Assembly (NCBI GenBank): GCA_964655355.1
Contig: CAZZMD010000021.1
Span: forward strand, 1-64,000
Source: CALGDE01 sp964655355
GTDB taxonomy: Bacteria > Cyanobacteriota > Cyanobacteriia > CACIAM-69d
Length of the DNA: 64,000 nucleotides
Reading direction: 5' to 3'
Made by a program: the position numbers and the translations under genes. The notes beneath the pieces were generated by a model. The model saw only the letters and a list, made by a program, of their open reading frames with translations, did no database searches and was not told where the DNA came from. Of this stretch, positions 42,033 through 50,233 are shown piece after piece (positions within the stretch are counted from its first letter, which is position 1; the number at the start of each line of letters is the position of its first letter).

Positions 42033-42800
42033 TCACCAAATTGTCAAACCGTCTTCCGGGCTCTTCTCTACAGAGTCAACTTTTTTAAGATCGCTTGAAA
42101 TTTCTGTTGAGTAGCATTGGGCAATGTCTTTGATACTTCTATGTATTCGGTAGTGAAATTTTCCAGTGGTATTTTCATAGAACCAAAATGGCGTTGGGTA
42201 AAAACCTTCAGGAGGGTTCGAATTCACTTGGTTAATATAACCGCGACCCATGAAAATGTTTATTTGGTATTTTGAGGTTGTCCAAGACAAAAGAATTTCG
42301 GCTTGATAATCATTCCAAGCCAGTTGGTCTATGCTCGTACTTGAATTCTCTGGTGATTTTTCTGTGGATTCTAAGGACTTGGCGATTGACAAGACTTTCC
42401 TTGCTTGAATTAGGAAGCCATACCGTTGGTTGCTATGAGACAACCAAAGTTTGTCAATTTCTCTAAGTTCTGAGCATGGCAATCCATTCTCTAACAGTGC
42501 TTGGGAGACGATGACCCTCAGAAAGATATCTACGATTGAAGCTCCTGCATAATATTTTTTGTCGACTTGAGCGCGAATGGCAATCCCTAAAAGTCGGCTG
42601 GTTTCTAAATCAGCTCTATAGAAATCACCACTTTTCAAATATTTTTCTAAGGATATAGTGTCGAAGACCGTCCACCTTTGGTAAGAGGAGTACCCAAAAT
42701 GAATGAGAAACAAGATAAAGAAAACTAAAAGCAGTTTCCTGTACTTCCTCAAATATTCTCTGGTTAGCCGCCCTTCAAGAAACTTCCGTCGGTGGTCCAC
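42033..42800 (-). CDS. GUN4-like domain membrane protein
   Basis: A 255-residue protein with one N-terminal transmembrane helix (LLLVFFILFLIHFGYSS) preceded by a basic stretch. After it comes a divergent GUN4-like domain: LEKYLKSGDFYRADLETSRLL matches the xxLxxxDWxxADxET helix, and LPCSELREIDKLWLSHSNQR plus YGFLIQARKV matches the PxxxLxxIDxLWxxYSxxxFGFSxQ core. GUN4 binds porphyrin and stimulates Mg-chelatase, but cyanobacteria carry many GUN4-domain paralogues of unknown role, and binding residues cannot be verified here. The start codon is GTG. Base composition is clearly more AT-rich than flanking genes, which hints at transfer. Confidence 0.65.
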   Translation of the reverse strand: MDHRRKFLEGRLTREYLRKYRKLLLVFFILFLIHFGYSSYQRWTVFDTISLEKYLKSGDFYRADLETSRLLGIAIRAQVDKKYYAGASIVDIFLRVIVSQALLENGLPCSELREIDKLWLSHSNQRYGFLIQARKVLSIAKSLESTEKSPENSSTSIDQLAWNDYQAEILLSWTTSKYQINIFMGRGYINQVNSNPPEGFYPTPFWFYENTTGKFHYRIHRSIKDIAQCYSTEISSDLKKVDSVEKSPEDGLTIW

Positions 42801-42903
42801 CGTTCCTACCCAAACTTACTAAGATGGAAAACGGGCTGTCCCCAGGAACTTCTGGGAGTCATCACCGGTCCTTGCTCCATTATCCTTCCTTCTTCAAAGC
42901 ACT

Positions 42904-43950
42904 ATGTTTCGGACTCGACTTGTTTTGCTGTGTCTAATGACGGGGTTGCTTGGGACGGCCTGCGGTTCCAGTCCATCTAGTACGGTGACCAACACCCAAA
43001 CCACTCCCCAGGCGGAGACTGCTCCCACGGCTCAGCAGACCGCTCCAGGGACTTCGGCTTCCTTGCCCGCAGGTGAATATGCGGTGCAACAGGTCAGCTA
43101 TGACGATTCCAATGGGGAATATACGTTGATGCTGCTGGGGACGCCCCAAGGAACGCCGCCGGTATATCGCACTAATGCATTACAAATGGCGCGGTTGGCA
43201 GATGGGGATATTCAGGCGGGCAAGGCGTCTTATCTTCAGGTGCAGGGTGAGCAAGCCACATTATTTTTAACCCCTGAGTTTCAAATTCAATATGTGCCGT
43301 CGGTGGCACAGAATCAGGTGGATCCCAATACGGGCGAAACTCGAGTGGTTTATGTGCGTCAGCGGCCCACCTATTGGAGTCCGTTTTCGACTGGGTTTGT
43401 GGCTGGGGCGATCGCCTCGGATTTGCTGACGCCGCGTTATTATGTGCCGCCGGCCTATGCAGCGGGTCAACCATTGGTGGGCTATGGCGGTTATGGCAAT
43501 ACCTATGACCGTGCGGTGTCGAGTTACCAGTCTCGCTACAATGAACCGCCCCGCGCATCCCGCAGTCGTACTCAGTTTCGGAGCACTGGGGCTGCCACGC
43601 GATCGCGGTCCACAACGACGACAACCACCACCGGTTCCGGCAACACCCGCACTCGAACGACTACGACACAGCAAACGCCGGCGACGTCCTCTAGCCCCGC
43701 CGCCAAAACCGGTAGCGGCTCCAGTGGTACAACATCGACGGGTACAACGTCGACTGGCACACCGTCGACGGTGCGTCAGCAGCCTAGTAATAGCGATCGT
43801 TCAACGGGATCGGGCTTCGGATCCAGTACTTTGCGAAATTCGGGTGGGGCGTCCACTTCTCAGCCTCGGCGGCGTTCTGGCTCTAGTTTTGGGAGTTCGG
43901 TGCGGCGATCGCGCCCTTCGAGCCGTCCCCGTCGCCGTCGTCGTCGCTAG
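42904..43950 (+). CDS. Hypothetical lipoprotein with Ser/Thr/Arg-rich tail
   Basis: Not recognised beyond cell location. It begins with a lipoprotein signal (MFRTRLVLLCLMTGLLGTAC, lipobox LGTAC). Residues 25-60 are Thr/Ala-rich spacer. A compact region (about 60-200) includes VQQVSYDDSNGEYTLMLLG and a hydrophobic strip FSTGFVAGAIASDLLTPRYY. The last 150 residues are low complexity: Ser, Thr, Arg and Gly, with a 3 x 15 bp repeat and an Arg-only end. The basic tail could bind acidic cell-wall polymers; that is inference. 348 residues. Confidence 0.75.
   Translation: MFRTRLVLLCLMTGLLGTACGSSPSSTVTNTQTTPQAETAPTAQQTAPGTSASLPAGEYAVQQVSYDDSNGEYTLMLLGTPQGTPPVYRTNALQMARLADGDIQAGKASYLQVQGEQATLFLTPEFQIQYVPSVAQNQVDPNTGETRVVYVRQRPTYWSPFSTGFVAGAIASDLLTPRYYVPPAYAAGQPLVGYGGYGNTYDRAVSSYQSRYNEPPRASRSRTQFRSTGAATRSRSTTTTTTTGSGNTRTRTTTTQQTPATSSSPAAKTGSGSSGTTSTGTTSTGTPSTVRQQPSNSDRSTGSGFGSSTLRNSGGASTSQPRRRSGSSFGSSVRRSRPSSRPRRRRRR
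43726..43770. repeat. 3 x 15 bp in-frame repeat
   Basis: GGTACAACATCGACG, GGTACAACGTCGACT and GGCACACCGTCGACG encode Gly-Thr-x-Ser-Thr blocks in the low-complexity tail of the lipoprotein. Confidence 0.9.
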
Positions 43951-43979
43951 ATAATTCGGGTGCTTTGGGCATTTTGAAT

Positions 43980-44021
43980 GGGTAGGGGCTGTGGGGCGAT
44001 CGCGCCCTCTGCCCCTTGCCC
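43980..44021. terminator. Nested GC hairpin with HIP1 loop
   Basis: GGGTAGGGGC pairs with GCCCCTTGCCC, and inside it GGGCG-ATCG-CGCCC forms a second stem. It lies 30 bp after the lipoprotein stop. No U-tract follows, so termination is only possible, not certain. Confidence 0.5.
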
Positions 44022-44188
44022 GTTATCAGGATTCATTCAGCTATTCCCCGTTTTTCTGGGCAAAGATTGGAATGGAATTAGCAAATTCATGTTCTTCTTG
44101 TCTGCTTTAATTTGTTAATTAGAGACACTTAAAACTGCCAAAAAACTCTGGATTGGTCCAACCAGCCGTCTATTAAAATCTCCGTCCT

Positions 44189-45028
44189 ATGCTGATTGTT
44201 AGCGCTGATCGTGTTGACTATTGCCCGGTTGTCAAGAAAAAGGGTGACCCGTCTAAAGTTTTTAAGGGAGTTCGCTATCAGGATAAGTTGTACACGAAAA
44301 CGCGGCGTTTCCCCAAGGAAGAGAAGCAACATGCGATTGAGCGTGCTAAGGCATTAGTCTTGGAAAATAAGGGACGGCTCTTGGTATTGGTGATTGAAAG
44401 TCGTAATAGTTATCAGATTTGGATGCAAAATCTCCATGTCGAACTTCAAGAAGCTCAGGAGATACCTATAGATAATTTTGACCTGGAGGAGATTGTCAGC
44501 AAAATGCTTGAAACTGATGGACTTGCTATCAAGGACCGTCAGTATAAACTGAAGAATTATCCCCGTTGTTTTGTTGGCAGTGAAGCAGTGATTTGGCTCC
44601 AAGGAACTTTTGATTTGAGTCAGGAAAGGGCGCTTCAGTTAGGTCAGCGTCTCATGGATGAAAAATGGATTCACCATGTGACGGATGAACATGCTTTCGA
44701 AAATGAGTATTTGTTTTACCGAATTGATCGGCTTAGGGGATTTCGCGATATTCCTGTAGTCGATCTTGAGTTGGAAGATCTGGTTGGCGAAATGCTCAGG
44801 ATTGACGGACTTGATATTAAGGACCGTCAATATAAATGGAAGAATTATCCCCGTTGTTTTGTTGGGAATGAAGCGGTGACTTGGTTGCAAGAGAGTCTTG
44901 GGTTGAGTCAAGAAGAGGCGCTTCAGTTAGGGCAAAGACTTATTGATGAAAAATGGATCCACCATGTGACGGATGGGCATTCTTTCAAGAATGAGTATTT
45001 GTTCTATCGGTTTTATGGGCATGAGTAA
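44189..45028 (+). CDS. Protein with two tandem DEP domains
   Basis: A 279-residue protein. Residues 1-90 form an unrecognised basic domain (GVRYQDKLYTKTRRFPKEEK). Two near-identical DEP domains follow. Each reads DGL-IKDRQYK, KNYPRCFVG-EAV-WLQ, LSQE-ALQLGQRL-DEKWIHHVTD, then a His-Phe-Asn-Glu-Tyr-Leu-Phe-Tyr-Arg end; the period is 96 residues (288 bp). DEP domains are winged-helix modules that bind membranes or signalling partners. The DNA of the two copies is still highly alike, so the duplication looks fairly recent. Codon use is more AT-rich than the neighbours. No signal peptide or catalytic domain. Confidence 0.85.
   Translation: MLIVSADRVDYCPVVKKKGDPSKVFKGVRYQDKLYTKTRRFPKEEKQHAIERAKALVLENKGRLLVLVIESRNSYQIWMQNLHVELQEAQEIPIDNFDLEEIVSKMLETDGLAIKDRQYKLKNYPRCFVGSEAVIWLQGTFDLSQERALQLGQRLMDEKWIHHVTDEHAFENEYLFYRIDRLRGFRDIPVVDLELEDLVGEMLRIDGLDIKDRQYKWKNYPRCFVGNEAVTWLQESLGLSQEEALQLGQRLIDEKWIHHVTDGHSFKNEYLFYRFYGHE
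44510..45012. repeat. 288-bp-period internal duplication (DEP coding)
   Basis: AAGAATTATCCCCGTTGTTT occurs at 44552 and again at 44840, and flanking sequence matches at the same 288-bp offset across both DEP domains. Confidence 0.88.
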
Positions 45029-45046
45029 AGCCGATTTGCATTCACT

Positions 45047-45979
45047 TTAATTTTGGGGGGAGGATTGGGCGGGTGGATTGACGGAGGGCGGTGATAGGCT
45101 CCGGAAGTAGCGTTGACCGATGGTGATTAGGACGCCAAGGTAGGCGATCGCTTGGAACAAATACAAATGATCTCGATAGCCCAGCAGGGTTTTGAAGAGT
45201 AAGCCGGGAAATTGGCGATCGCTTAGGACAGCGGATAAGTCCCATAGTTGGGGACCGAGGAGGCAGGAGCTGGGGGTGGACCAGCATAGGTTCGCTAAGT
45301 TGAGATCATGGGCGACTAGGGCGGCACCGTTGGCGTGCTTGAGGGCGGAAACGGTTAGGGATCCGATGATGACTAGCAGAATGATGCCCATCACTTTGAA
45401 GAAGCGGGCAATGTCAATGCGGATGCTCCAGCGGAATAGCAGGATGCCCAGTATTGTTGCGCCTCCGAGCCCGGCGATCGCCCCCAGTAGCATCGGTGCG
45501 CCCTCTTGAAATTGTGCCGCCAGGAAAATCACCGTTTCGAAGCCTTCCCGCAAGACGGCGATCGCTACAATGGCGAAAATTCCCCAGCCCGCTGTGTTGC
45601 CACTGGCGTTGATGGCATCGGTGACCGCTGCTTTGATTTCGCCGCTGAGCGATCGCGCCTGTTGGGTCATCCATACCAACATCCAGCCCAGTAGTATTAC
45701 CGCCGTGACGCCTAACCCTGTTTCCAGCAGCTCCTTAAATAGGGGGGCATAAATCTGTTGGGACTGCTCTAATGCTTGGATCCCTTGGATCAGAATGCTG
45801 CCCACTGCGGCGCTGGCACCGATGCCCGCCACAATTCCCAACCAGACCCAGCGACCGAGTTCCGGCCGGGATGCTTTGGCTAAGCTGGCAAGCACAATCC
45901 CGACAACCAATGCCGCTTCAAACCCTTCTCGTAAGGTCACCACAAATGCTGGGATCCCCGCCGCCCAATCTGCCCCCAT
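45047..45979 (-). CDS. FTR1 family iron permease
   Basis: A 310-residue multi-helix membrane protein of the FTR1/EfeU iron-transport family. Both REGFE motifs, where Glu residues bind iron, are present: VTLREGFEAALVVGIVLA in the first helix and VAVLREGFETVIFLAAQF in the fourth. About seven hydrophobic segments are visible. EfeU needs partners EfeO and EfeB, or a multicopper oxidase in fungi; none is adjacent. It is likely to work in high-affinity iron uptake or a related cation transport. It is convergent with the DEP gene, 18 bp apart. Confidence 0.93.
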   Translation of the reverse strand: MGADWAAGIPAFVVTLREGFEAALVVGIVLASLAKASRPELGRWVWLGIVAGIGASAAVGSILIQGIQALEQSQQIYAPLFKELLETGLGVTAVILLGWMLVWMTQQARSLSGEIKAAVTDAINASGNTAGWGIFAIVAIAVLREGFETVIFLAAQFQEGAPMLLGAIAGLGGATILGILLFRWSIRIDIARFFKVMGIILLVIIGSLTVSALKHANGAALVAHDLNLANLCWSTPSSCLLGPQLWDLSAVLSDRQFPGLLFKTLLGYRDHLYLFQAIAYLGVLITIGQRYFRSLSPPSVNPPAQSSPQN

Positions 45980-46065
45980 TGCTGTTGCCCCCAGTTGCCG
46001 ACTGTGATTACCTACCCTGCTTACAAACTAACGAACGGGGGCGCAAAATTCTAGGGTGTTAAATC

Positions 46066-46668
46066 CTAAGACGTGACGGGAATGTCTAATTCATCGGCAA
46101 AGCTTGCTACCCGTACAAATTCAAAGGGACCGGCCTTTGCTCCCCATAGCTGCTCGTCGGTGACGATATCTCGCCCCGTATCGTGGCTGGAAAAATGGTT
46201 GGCGTCGATTTCAAAGGTGCTATCCAGATAGGTTTCTTTGCCTTTGCGGGTCACTAGACAGCCTTTGCCTGGTTCTACGCCCCCGGCGAACATCGTGCCC
46301 GTCCAATGGACCACAAAATTGCATTTGCACATCAGTTCCACGCGATCGCGGGTGAGGTCTTTCAATCGCTCCGGCTCCCGAGAGGCACCATAAAGGCCTT
46401 CCGCATCGGCGATCGCGTAGTTTTCAATTTCGATATGACCATCCACCTCAATCAGCCTTAATACCCGACTGCGATAGGGTTGATCCAAGGCAAAATCGTA
46501 CGCCTGTTCGAGATAGAAACTGGCCCCATCCATCAGCTCCCAAGGCAGTGGGCGCATACACACCCGGATATGGGCAAAAAAGGGCGGGTTTTCAATGGCT
46601 TGCGCTTGATTGCTGAAATCACTGGCCATCCATTTGGCTAGGGTTTGGATGTCGGTGGAATGGGTCAT
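46066..46668 (-). CDS. cpcT: Phycobiliprotein lyase CpcT/CpeT
   Basis: CpcT/CpeT lyases attach a bilin to a cysteine of phycobiliprotein beta subunits (Cys153 of beta-phycocyanin for CpcT). The 200-residue protein carries family signatures: HIRVCMRPLPWELMDGASFY, EQAYDFALDQPYRSRVLRL, and KCNFVVHWTGTMFAGGVEPG with KGCLV near the chromophore-binding barrel. The CpcT subclass is inferred; CpeT, which acts on phycoerythrin, is a close alternative. It implies an active phycobilisome, matching nblA elsewhere in the window. Confidence 0.92.
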   Translation of the reverse strand: MTHSTDIQTLAKWMASDFSNQAQAIENPPFFAHIRVCMRPLPWELMDGASFYLEQAYDFALDQPYRSRVLRLIEVDGHIEIENYAIADAEGLYGASREPERLKDLTRDRVELMCKCNFVVHWTGTMFAGGVEPGKGCLVTRKGKETYLDSTFEIDANHFSSHDTGRDIVTDEQLWGAKAGPFEFVRVASFADELDIPVTS

Positions 46669-46697
46669 TTTTATGGTTCAGGCGGGACGTGGCCAGG

Positions 46698-46727
46698 GTT
46701 TTAATTATCCAGGATTTAATTGCCAAG
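46698..46727. repeat. Imperfect 2 x 15 bp repeat at the serS stop
   Basis: GTTTTAATTATCCAG and GATTTAATTGCCAAG agree at 11 of 15 positions. The second copy contains the serS stop codon. Confidence 0.5.
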
Positions 46728-48002
46728 GACGGTGCGATCGCCTAGATAGCGTTGCAACACCTCGGGAACGGCGATCGTGCCGTCGGGCTGCTGATAGTTT
46801 TCCAGAATCGCCGCCATGGTTCGCCCGATCGCCAAGCCAGAGCCATTGAGGGTATGGAGGAACTGAGTTCCCTTCTTGCCCGCAACTTTATAGCGAATAT
46901 TGCCGCGACGGGATTGGAAATCGCCACAGTTGGAGCAGCTTGAAATCTCACGATATTTATCCTGGGACGGTAGCCAAACCTCCAGGTCATAGCATTTCTG
47001 GGCAGAAAAACCCATATCGCCGGTGCACAGTTGCAGTACCCGATAGGGCAATTTCAACGCCTCCAAAATCGATTCCGCATTTTTGACCAGTGCTTGGTGC
47101 GCGTCTTCCGATTCTTCCGGTTTGACGAATTTAAATAGCTCTACTTTGTTGAACTGGTGTAGGCGAATCAAGCCGCGAGTATCGCGCCCATAGCTGCCCG
47201 CTTCCCGACGAAAACAGGGGGTGTAGGCACAGTGCAAAATCGGCAACTCGCTGTCCTGCAATACCTCATCCCGATACAGGCTGGTGACGGGGACTTCGGC
47301 GGTGGGGGTCAGCCATAAATCATCGCGATCGCACTTAAAACTTTCTTCGGCAAATTTTGGTAGCTGCCCCGACGCAGTCAACGATGCGGAATTGATCAAA
47401 ATTGGCGGCAACACTTCCGTATAGCCCGCCTTGATATGGTGGTCGAGCATAAAGGAAATCAGCGCCCGCTCCAGCGCCGCGCCATCCCCCACCAGGGTCA
47501 CAAACCGACTTTGGGCAATCCGCGCCGCCCGCTCAAAATTTAACCAGCCCAGCTTTTCGCCAATGTCATAGTGGGGCAAAATATCATCCCGCTGGGGAAT
47601 CAGGTCATCCCCCCACCGGCGCACTTCCACGTTTTCGTCTTCAGTCTTGCCCACCGGCGTTTCCGGGTCCGGCAAATTTGGCAGGCGAATCACCAAGTCC
47701 TGAATTTTTTCCTTTAATTCCCGCTCCTGGGGTTCCAAATCCGCCAACTGCTTTTTTAAGTTATTCCCTTCCGCCCGCAGTGCTGCCACCTCGTCCCCTT
47801 TGGGATCTGCGCCGCCTTTGATTTTTTGTCCGACCGCTTTACCGATCTCGTTACTACGGGTTTGTAGCTCTGTGCGCTGGGTTTCCAAATCCCGTTGTTG
47901 TTGGTCCAATGCCAGAATTTCCGTGAGGTCGTAGTCCCCCCGAGTGCTCAGCCGCTCTTGGACTTCGGTGGGATTATTGCGAATCTGTCGGATATCTAGC
48001 AC
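46716..48002 (-). CDS. serS: Seryl-tRNA synthetase
   Basis: SerS charges tRNA-Ser and tRNA-Sec. The 428-residue class II synthetase has the N-terminal coiled-coil arm (about 25-105, Lys/Glu-rich) that contacts the long variable arm of tRNA-Ser. The catalytic core has motif 2 (YTPCFRREAGSYGRDTRGLI) and motif 3 (LNGSGLAIGRTMAAILEN), with the substrate loop TAEVPVTSLYRDEVL. The start codon is GTG. A perfect 2 x 12 bp duplication sits directly upstream. Confidence 0.98.
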   Translation of the reverse strand: MLDIRQIRNNPTEVQERLSTRGDYDLTEILALDQQQRDLETQRTELQTRSNEIGKAVGQKIKGGADPKGDEVAALRAEGNNLKKQLADLEPQERELKEKIQDLVIRLPNLPDPETPVGKTEDENVEVRRWGDDLIPQRDDILPHYDIGEKLGWLNFERAARIAQSRFVTLVGDGAALERALISFMLDHHIKAGYTEVLPPILINSASLTASGQLPKFAEESFKCDRDDLWLTPTAEVPVTSLYRDEVLQDSELPILHCAYTPCFRREAGSYGRDTRGLIRLHQFNKVELFKFVKPEESEDAHQALVKNAESILEALKLPYRVLQLCTGDMGFSAQKCYDLEVWLPSQDKYREISSCSNCGDFQSRRGNIRYKVAGKKGTQFLHTLNGSGLAIGRTMAAILENYQQPDGTIAVPEVLQRYLGDRTVLGN

Positions 48003-48005
48003 GGT

Positions 48006-48029
48006 GTTGTCCTCGCGGTTGTCCTCGCG
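48006..48029. repeat. 2 x 12 bp perfect duplication upstream of serS
   Basis: GTTGTCCTCGCG occurs twice without gap, starting 4 bp from the serS start codon, over its presumed ribosome-binding site. Confidence 0.95.
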
Positions 48030-48159
48030 GTGGTCGGCGGAACTGGGTAGGGATTGGATGGAATTTTATATGAAGCAGCGGAAGTGCCAGTAACCTTGGC
48101 GCGTTCAGTATCGCGTTCTGTATATTACCGGCGATCGCACCCGTGGCCCACTCCTCCCC

Positions 48160-48189
48160 TTAAGGCAAATACCTTTAAGGCAAATATTT
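48160..48189. repeat. 2 x 15 bp duplication over the GNAT stop
   Basis: TTAAGGCAAATACCT is followed by TTAAGGCAAATATTT. The second copy begins with the complement of the stop codon of the acetyltransferase gene. The duplicate would offer another TAA-like end one unit later in a different frame. Confidence 0.9.
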
Positions 48190-48738
48190 CACGTAACAGC
48201 GATCGCACCGAGAGGTCTCCACATCGGTGTCGGGCTCATAACCACTGGTTTCGTATAAGTGCACCGCTGCTTTCATGGCCGACGCTGTTTCAATCCAAAT
48301 CTCCGTAAAACCTTTTTGGGCGATCGCCCCTTCCAGAAGCCCTAAGACTCGACGCCCCAAGCCCTGGCCGCGGATTGACTGATGAAAATACATTTTGCGG
48401 ATTTCCACTGCCGTTTCCCCCCGATGCACTGGGAAATAGGCCGCTGTCCCCACCACCGTTTCCTCCCCCCTCTTCTCGCCGTTGTCCTCACGCTGCACCA
48501 AGACCCAAAATTCACCGCCCGCCTCTTGATAACAGGCTTCCACCTCCACCACATCCCGATCTGCTGATTCTGGCTGCCAGGGGAGATCATATTCTGCCAG
48601 CACCGATTGAATGAGGGCGGCGGCGGTGTAGCGATCGCTCGGTTGCCAGGGCCGCAGCATAATAGCGTCCGTCAGGGGCACTGGAAACGGGGCGGAATGG
48701 GAGTCTGATTGAGGGGCTGAATGAGCAGATGGGGACAT
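48175..48738 (-). CDS. GNAT family N-acetyltransferase
   Basis: An acetyltransferase of the GCN5-related superfamily, 187 residues. The acceptor-binding helix region is IMLRPWQPSDRYTAAALIQ. The acetyl-CoA pyrophosphate loop is QSIRGQGLGRRVLGLLEGAI (Q/RxxGxG/A), followed by IWIETASAMKAAVHLYETSG, the usual last beta-alpha unit. Residues 1-25 are Ser/His/Pro-rich and poorly conserved. Substrate unknown. The final strand ends CDRCYVKYLP. Confidence 0.9.
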   Translation of the reverse strand: MSPSAHSAPQSDSHSAPFPVPLTDAIMLRPWQPSDRYTAAALIQSVLAEYDLPWQPESADRDVVEVEACYQEAGGEFWVLVQREDNGEKRGEETVVGTAAYFPVHRGETAVEIRKMYFHQSIRGQGLGRRVLGLLEGAIAQKGFTEIWIETASAMKAAVHLYETSGYEPDTDVETSRCDRCYVKYLP

Positions 48739-49090
48739 GGCTAACGGGAGGAAAGATCCACCATGTAATGGTTCTCTGGATTATGATTTTTAAGAACGGC
48801 GGAAATCAACTGGCTTAGATTATGACGCTTGCGCCCGGAGTAGTCTAATGGCCCGACGGTCCGTCTCCTATTCCCTATGGTTTGACAATTGATGGCTGGG
48901 ATCGTTGCTGCGATCGCTCCGTTGACTCGGTGATATCACTGGAGCTTAACGGGGGGATGGTGAGTGACCCGTCAGCCCTATGATCAAACTTTCGGCTTTC
49001 CCTGTTGGGGGAGGTCCTGTGGGAGACGCCTGATCCATGGACGGCAACCGGTTTCCATTGCGATCGCCTATCCACTGAGCTTGTTAATTT
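48739..49090. other. Intergenic region between GNAT and antiporter genes
   Basis: A 352-bp gap between divergent genes. I saw no reading frame with a recognisable product, no RNA gene and no tandem array. Promoters for both flanking genes are expected here but could not be placed. Confidence 0.6.
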
Positions 49091-50233
49091 ATGACCTCAA
49101 CCTTTTTGTTACTGGCCGCAGGGCTGCTGATACTGACACTAGGTGCTGATGTCTTGGTCCGAGGTGCTGTTCGTCTATCGGCTCGGGTGGGTATCCCTCC
49201 TCTCATCGTTGGCCTGACGGTCGTTGCCTTTGGGACGAGCGCTCCGGAATTATCTGTCAGTATCCAGTCCATTTTGCTGGGCCAGGAGGCCATCTCCCTG
49301 GGTAATGCCCTGGGCAGCAATATTTTTAATGTGCTGGCGACCTTGGGGATGGCGTCTATTATTGCCCCCCTGGCCGTCTCACAGCAGCTTGTGCGACTGG
49401 ATGTGCCCCTTTGCATCGGTGTGTCGGGGCTAGTCCTTTTGTTCTCCCTGGATGGACGGTTGCACCAAACCGATGGGTTTGTCCTCCTGTCGGGCATTAT
49501 TGCCTACACCGTTTTTCTCTTTATCAAGGGACGGAAACAGGGGGATACCGAAGGGTTGGAGGATTACGAGCAGGAGTATGGGGCGATCGCCAACTCCGGA
49601 TCGCTGCAATGGGTGATTGATTTGGGGGTCCTCATTGTTGGCATTTTGATGTTGGTGTCCGGCTCCAAGCTGTTGATCGATAATGCTGTGGTCCTGGCGC
49701 GGGAATGGGGCATGAGCGAACTGGTCATCGGCTTGACGATTATTTCCGTTGGGACGTCTCTGCCGGAGCTGGCGACTTCGGTGATGGCCAGCTTTAAGGG
49801 AGAGCGGGATATTGCCGTGGGGAATGTCATCGGCAGTAATTTGTTTAATTTGCTCGGTGTCCTGGGGGTCGCGGCTAGTTTGACCCCGGCCGGGTTGCCG
49901 GTGCCCCCCGATGCCCTGAGTTTTGATATTCCCGTTGCCCTGGCGGTTTCTGTGGCTTGCCTGCCCATCTTTTTCAGCGGCTACACCATCGATCGCTGGG
50001 AGGGGGCGCTGTTTCTAGGCTATTACTGCGCCTATATGGCGTATTTGCTGCTGAAATCTACGGGGCATAATATGCTGCCCCTTTTCACCACGGCCATGTG
50101 GGGGTTTGTGTTTCCGTTGACGGCGTTGACCCTTAGCATTCTGACTTGGCGGGGCTGGCGTCTGCGACAAAAGCTCCGTCGCCAGCGTCTGGAGAAGCAG
50201 CAGCTGGAGCAGAACCTAGAATCACCTCAATAA
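49091..50233 (+). CDS. Calcium/sodium antiporter (CaCA family, YrbG type)
   Basis: A 380-residue membrane exchanger of the Ca2+:cation antiporter superfamily. Both alpha repeats are present and intact: GTSAPELSVSIQSILLGQEA then GNALGSNIFNVLATLG, and GTSLPELATSVMASFKGERD then GNVIGSNLFNLLGVLG. The Glu and Asn residues that bind the ion are conserved. About ten hydrophobic helices are visible, with a charged loop in the middle. The basic, Gln-rich C-terminal tail (RLRQKLRRQRLEKQQLEQNL) overlaps the 3' end of the convergent nucleotidyltransferase gene by about 100 bp. Confidence 0.93.
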   Translation: MTSTFLLLAAGLLILTLGADVLVRGAVRLSARVGIPPLIVGLTVVAFGTSAPELSVSIQSILLGQEAISLGNALGSNIFNVLATLGMASIIAPLAVSQQLVRLDVPLCIGVSGLVLLFSLDGRLHQTDGFVLLSGIIAYTVFLFIKGRKQGDTEGLEDYEQEYGAIANSGSLQWVIDLGVLIVGILMLVSGSKLLIDNAVVLAREWGMSELVIGLTIISVGTSLPELATSVMASFKGERDIAVGNVIGSNLFNLLGVLGVAASLTPAGLPVPPDALSFDIPVALAVSVACLPIFFSGYTIDRWEGALFLGYYCAYMAYLLLKSTGHNMLPLFTTAMWGFVFPLTALTLSILTWRGWRLRQKLRRQRLEKQQLEQNLESPQ

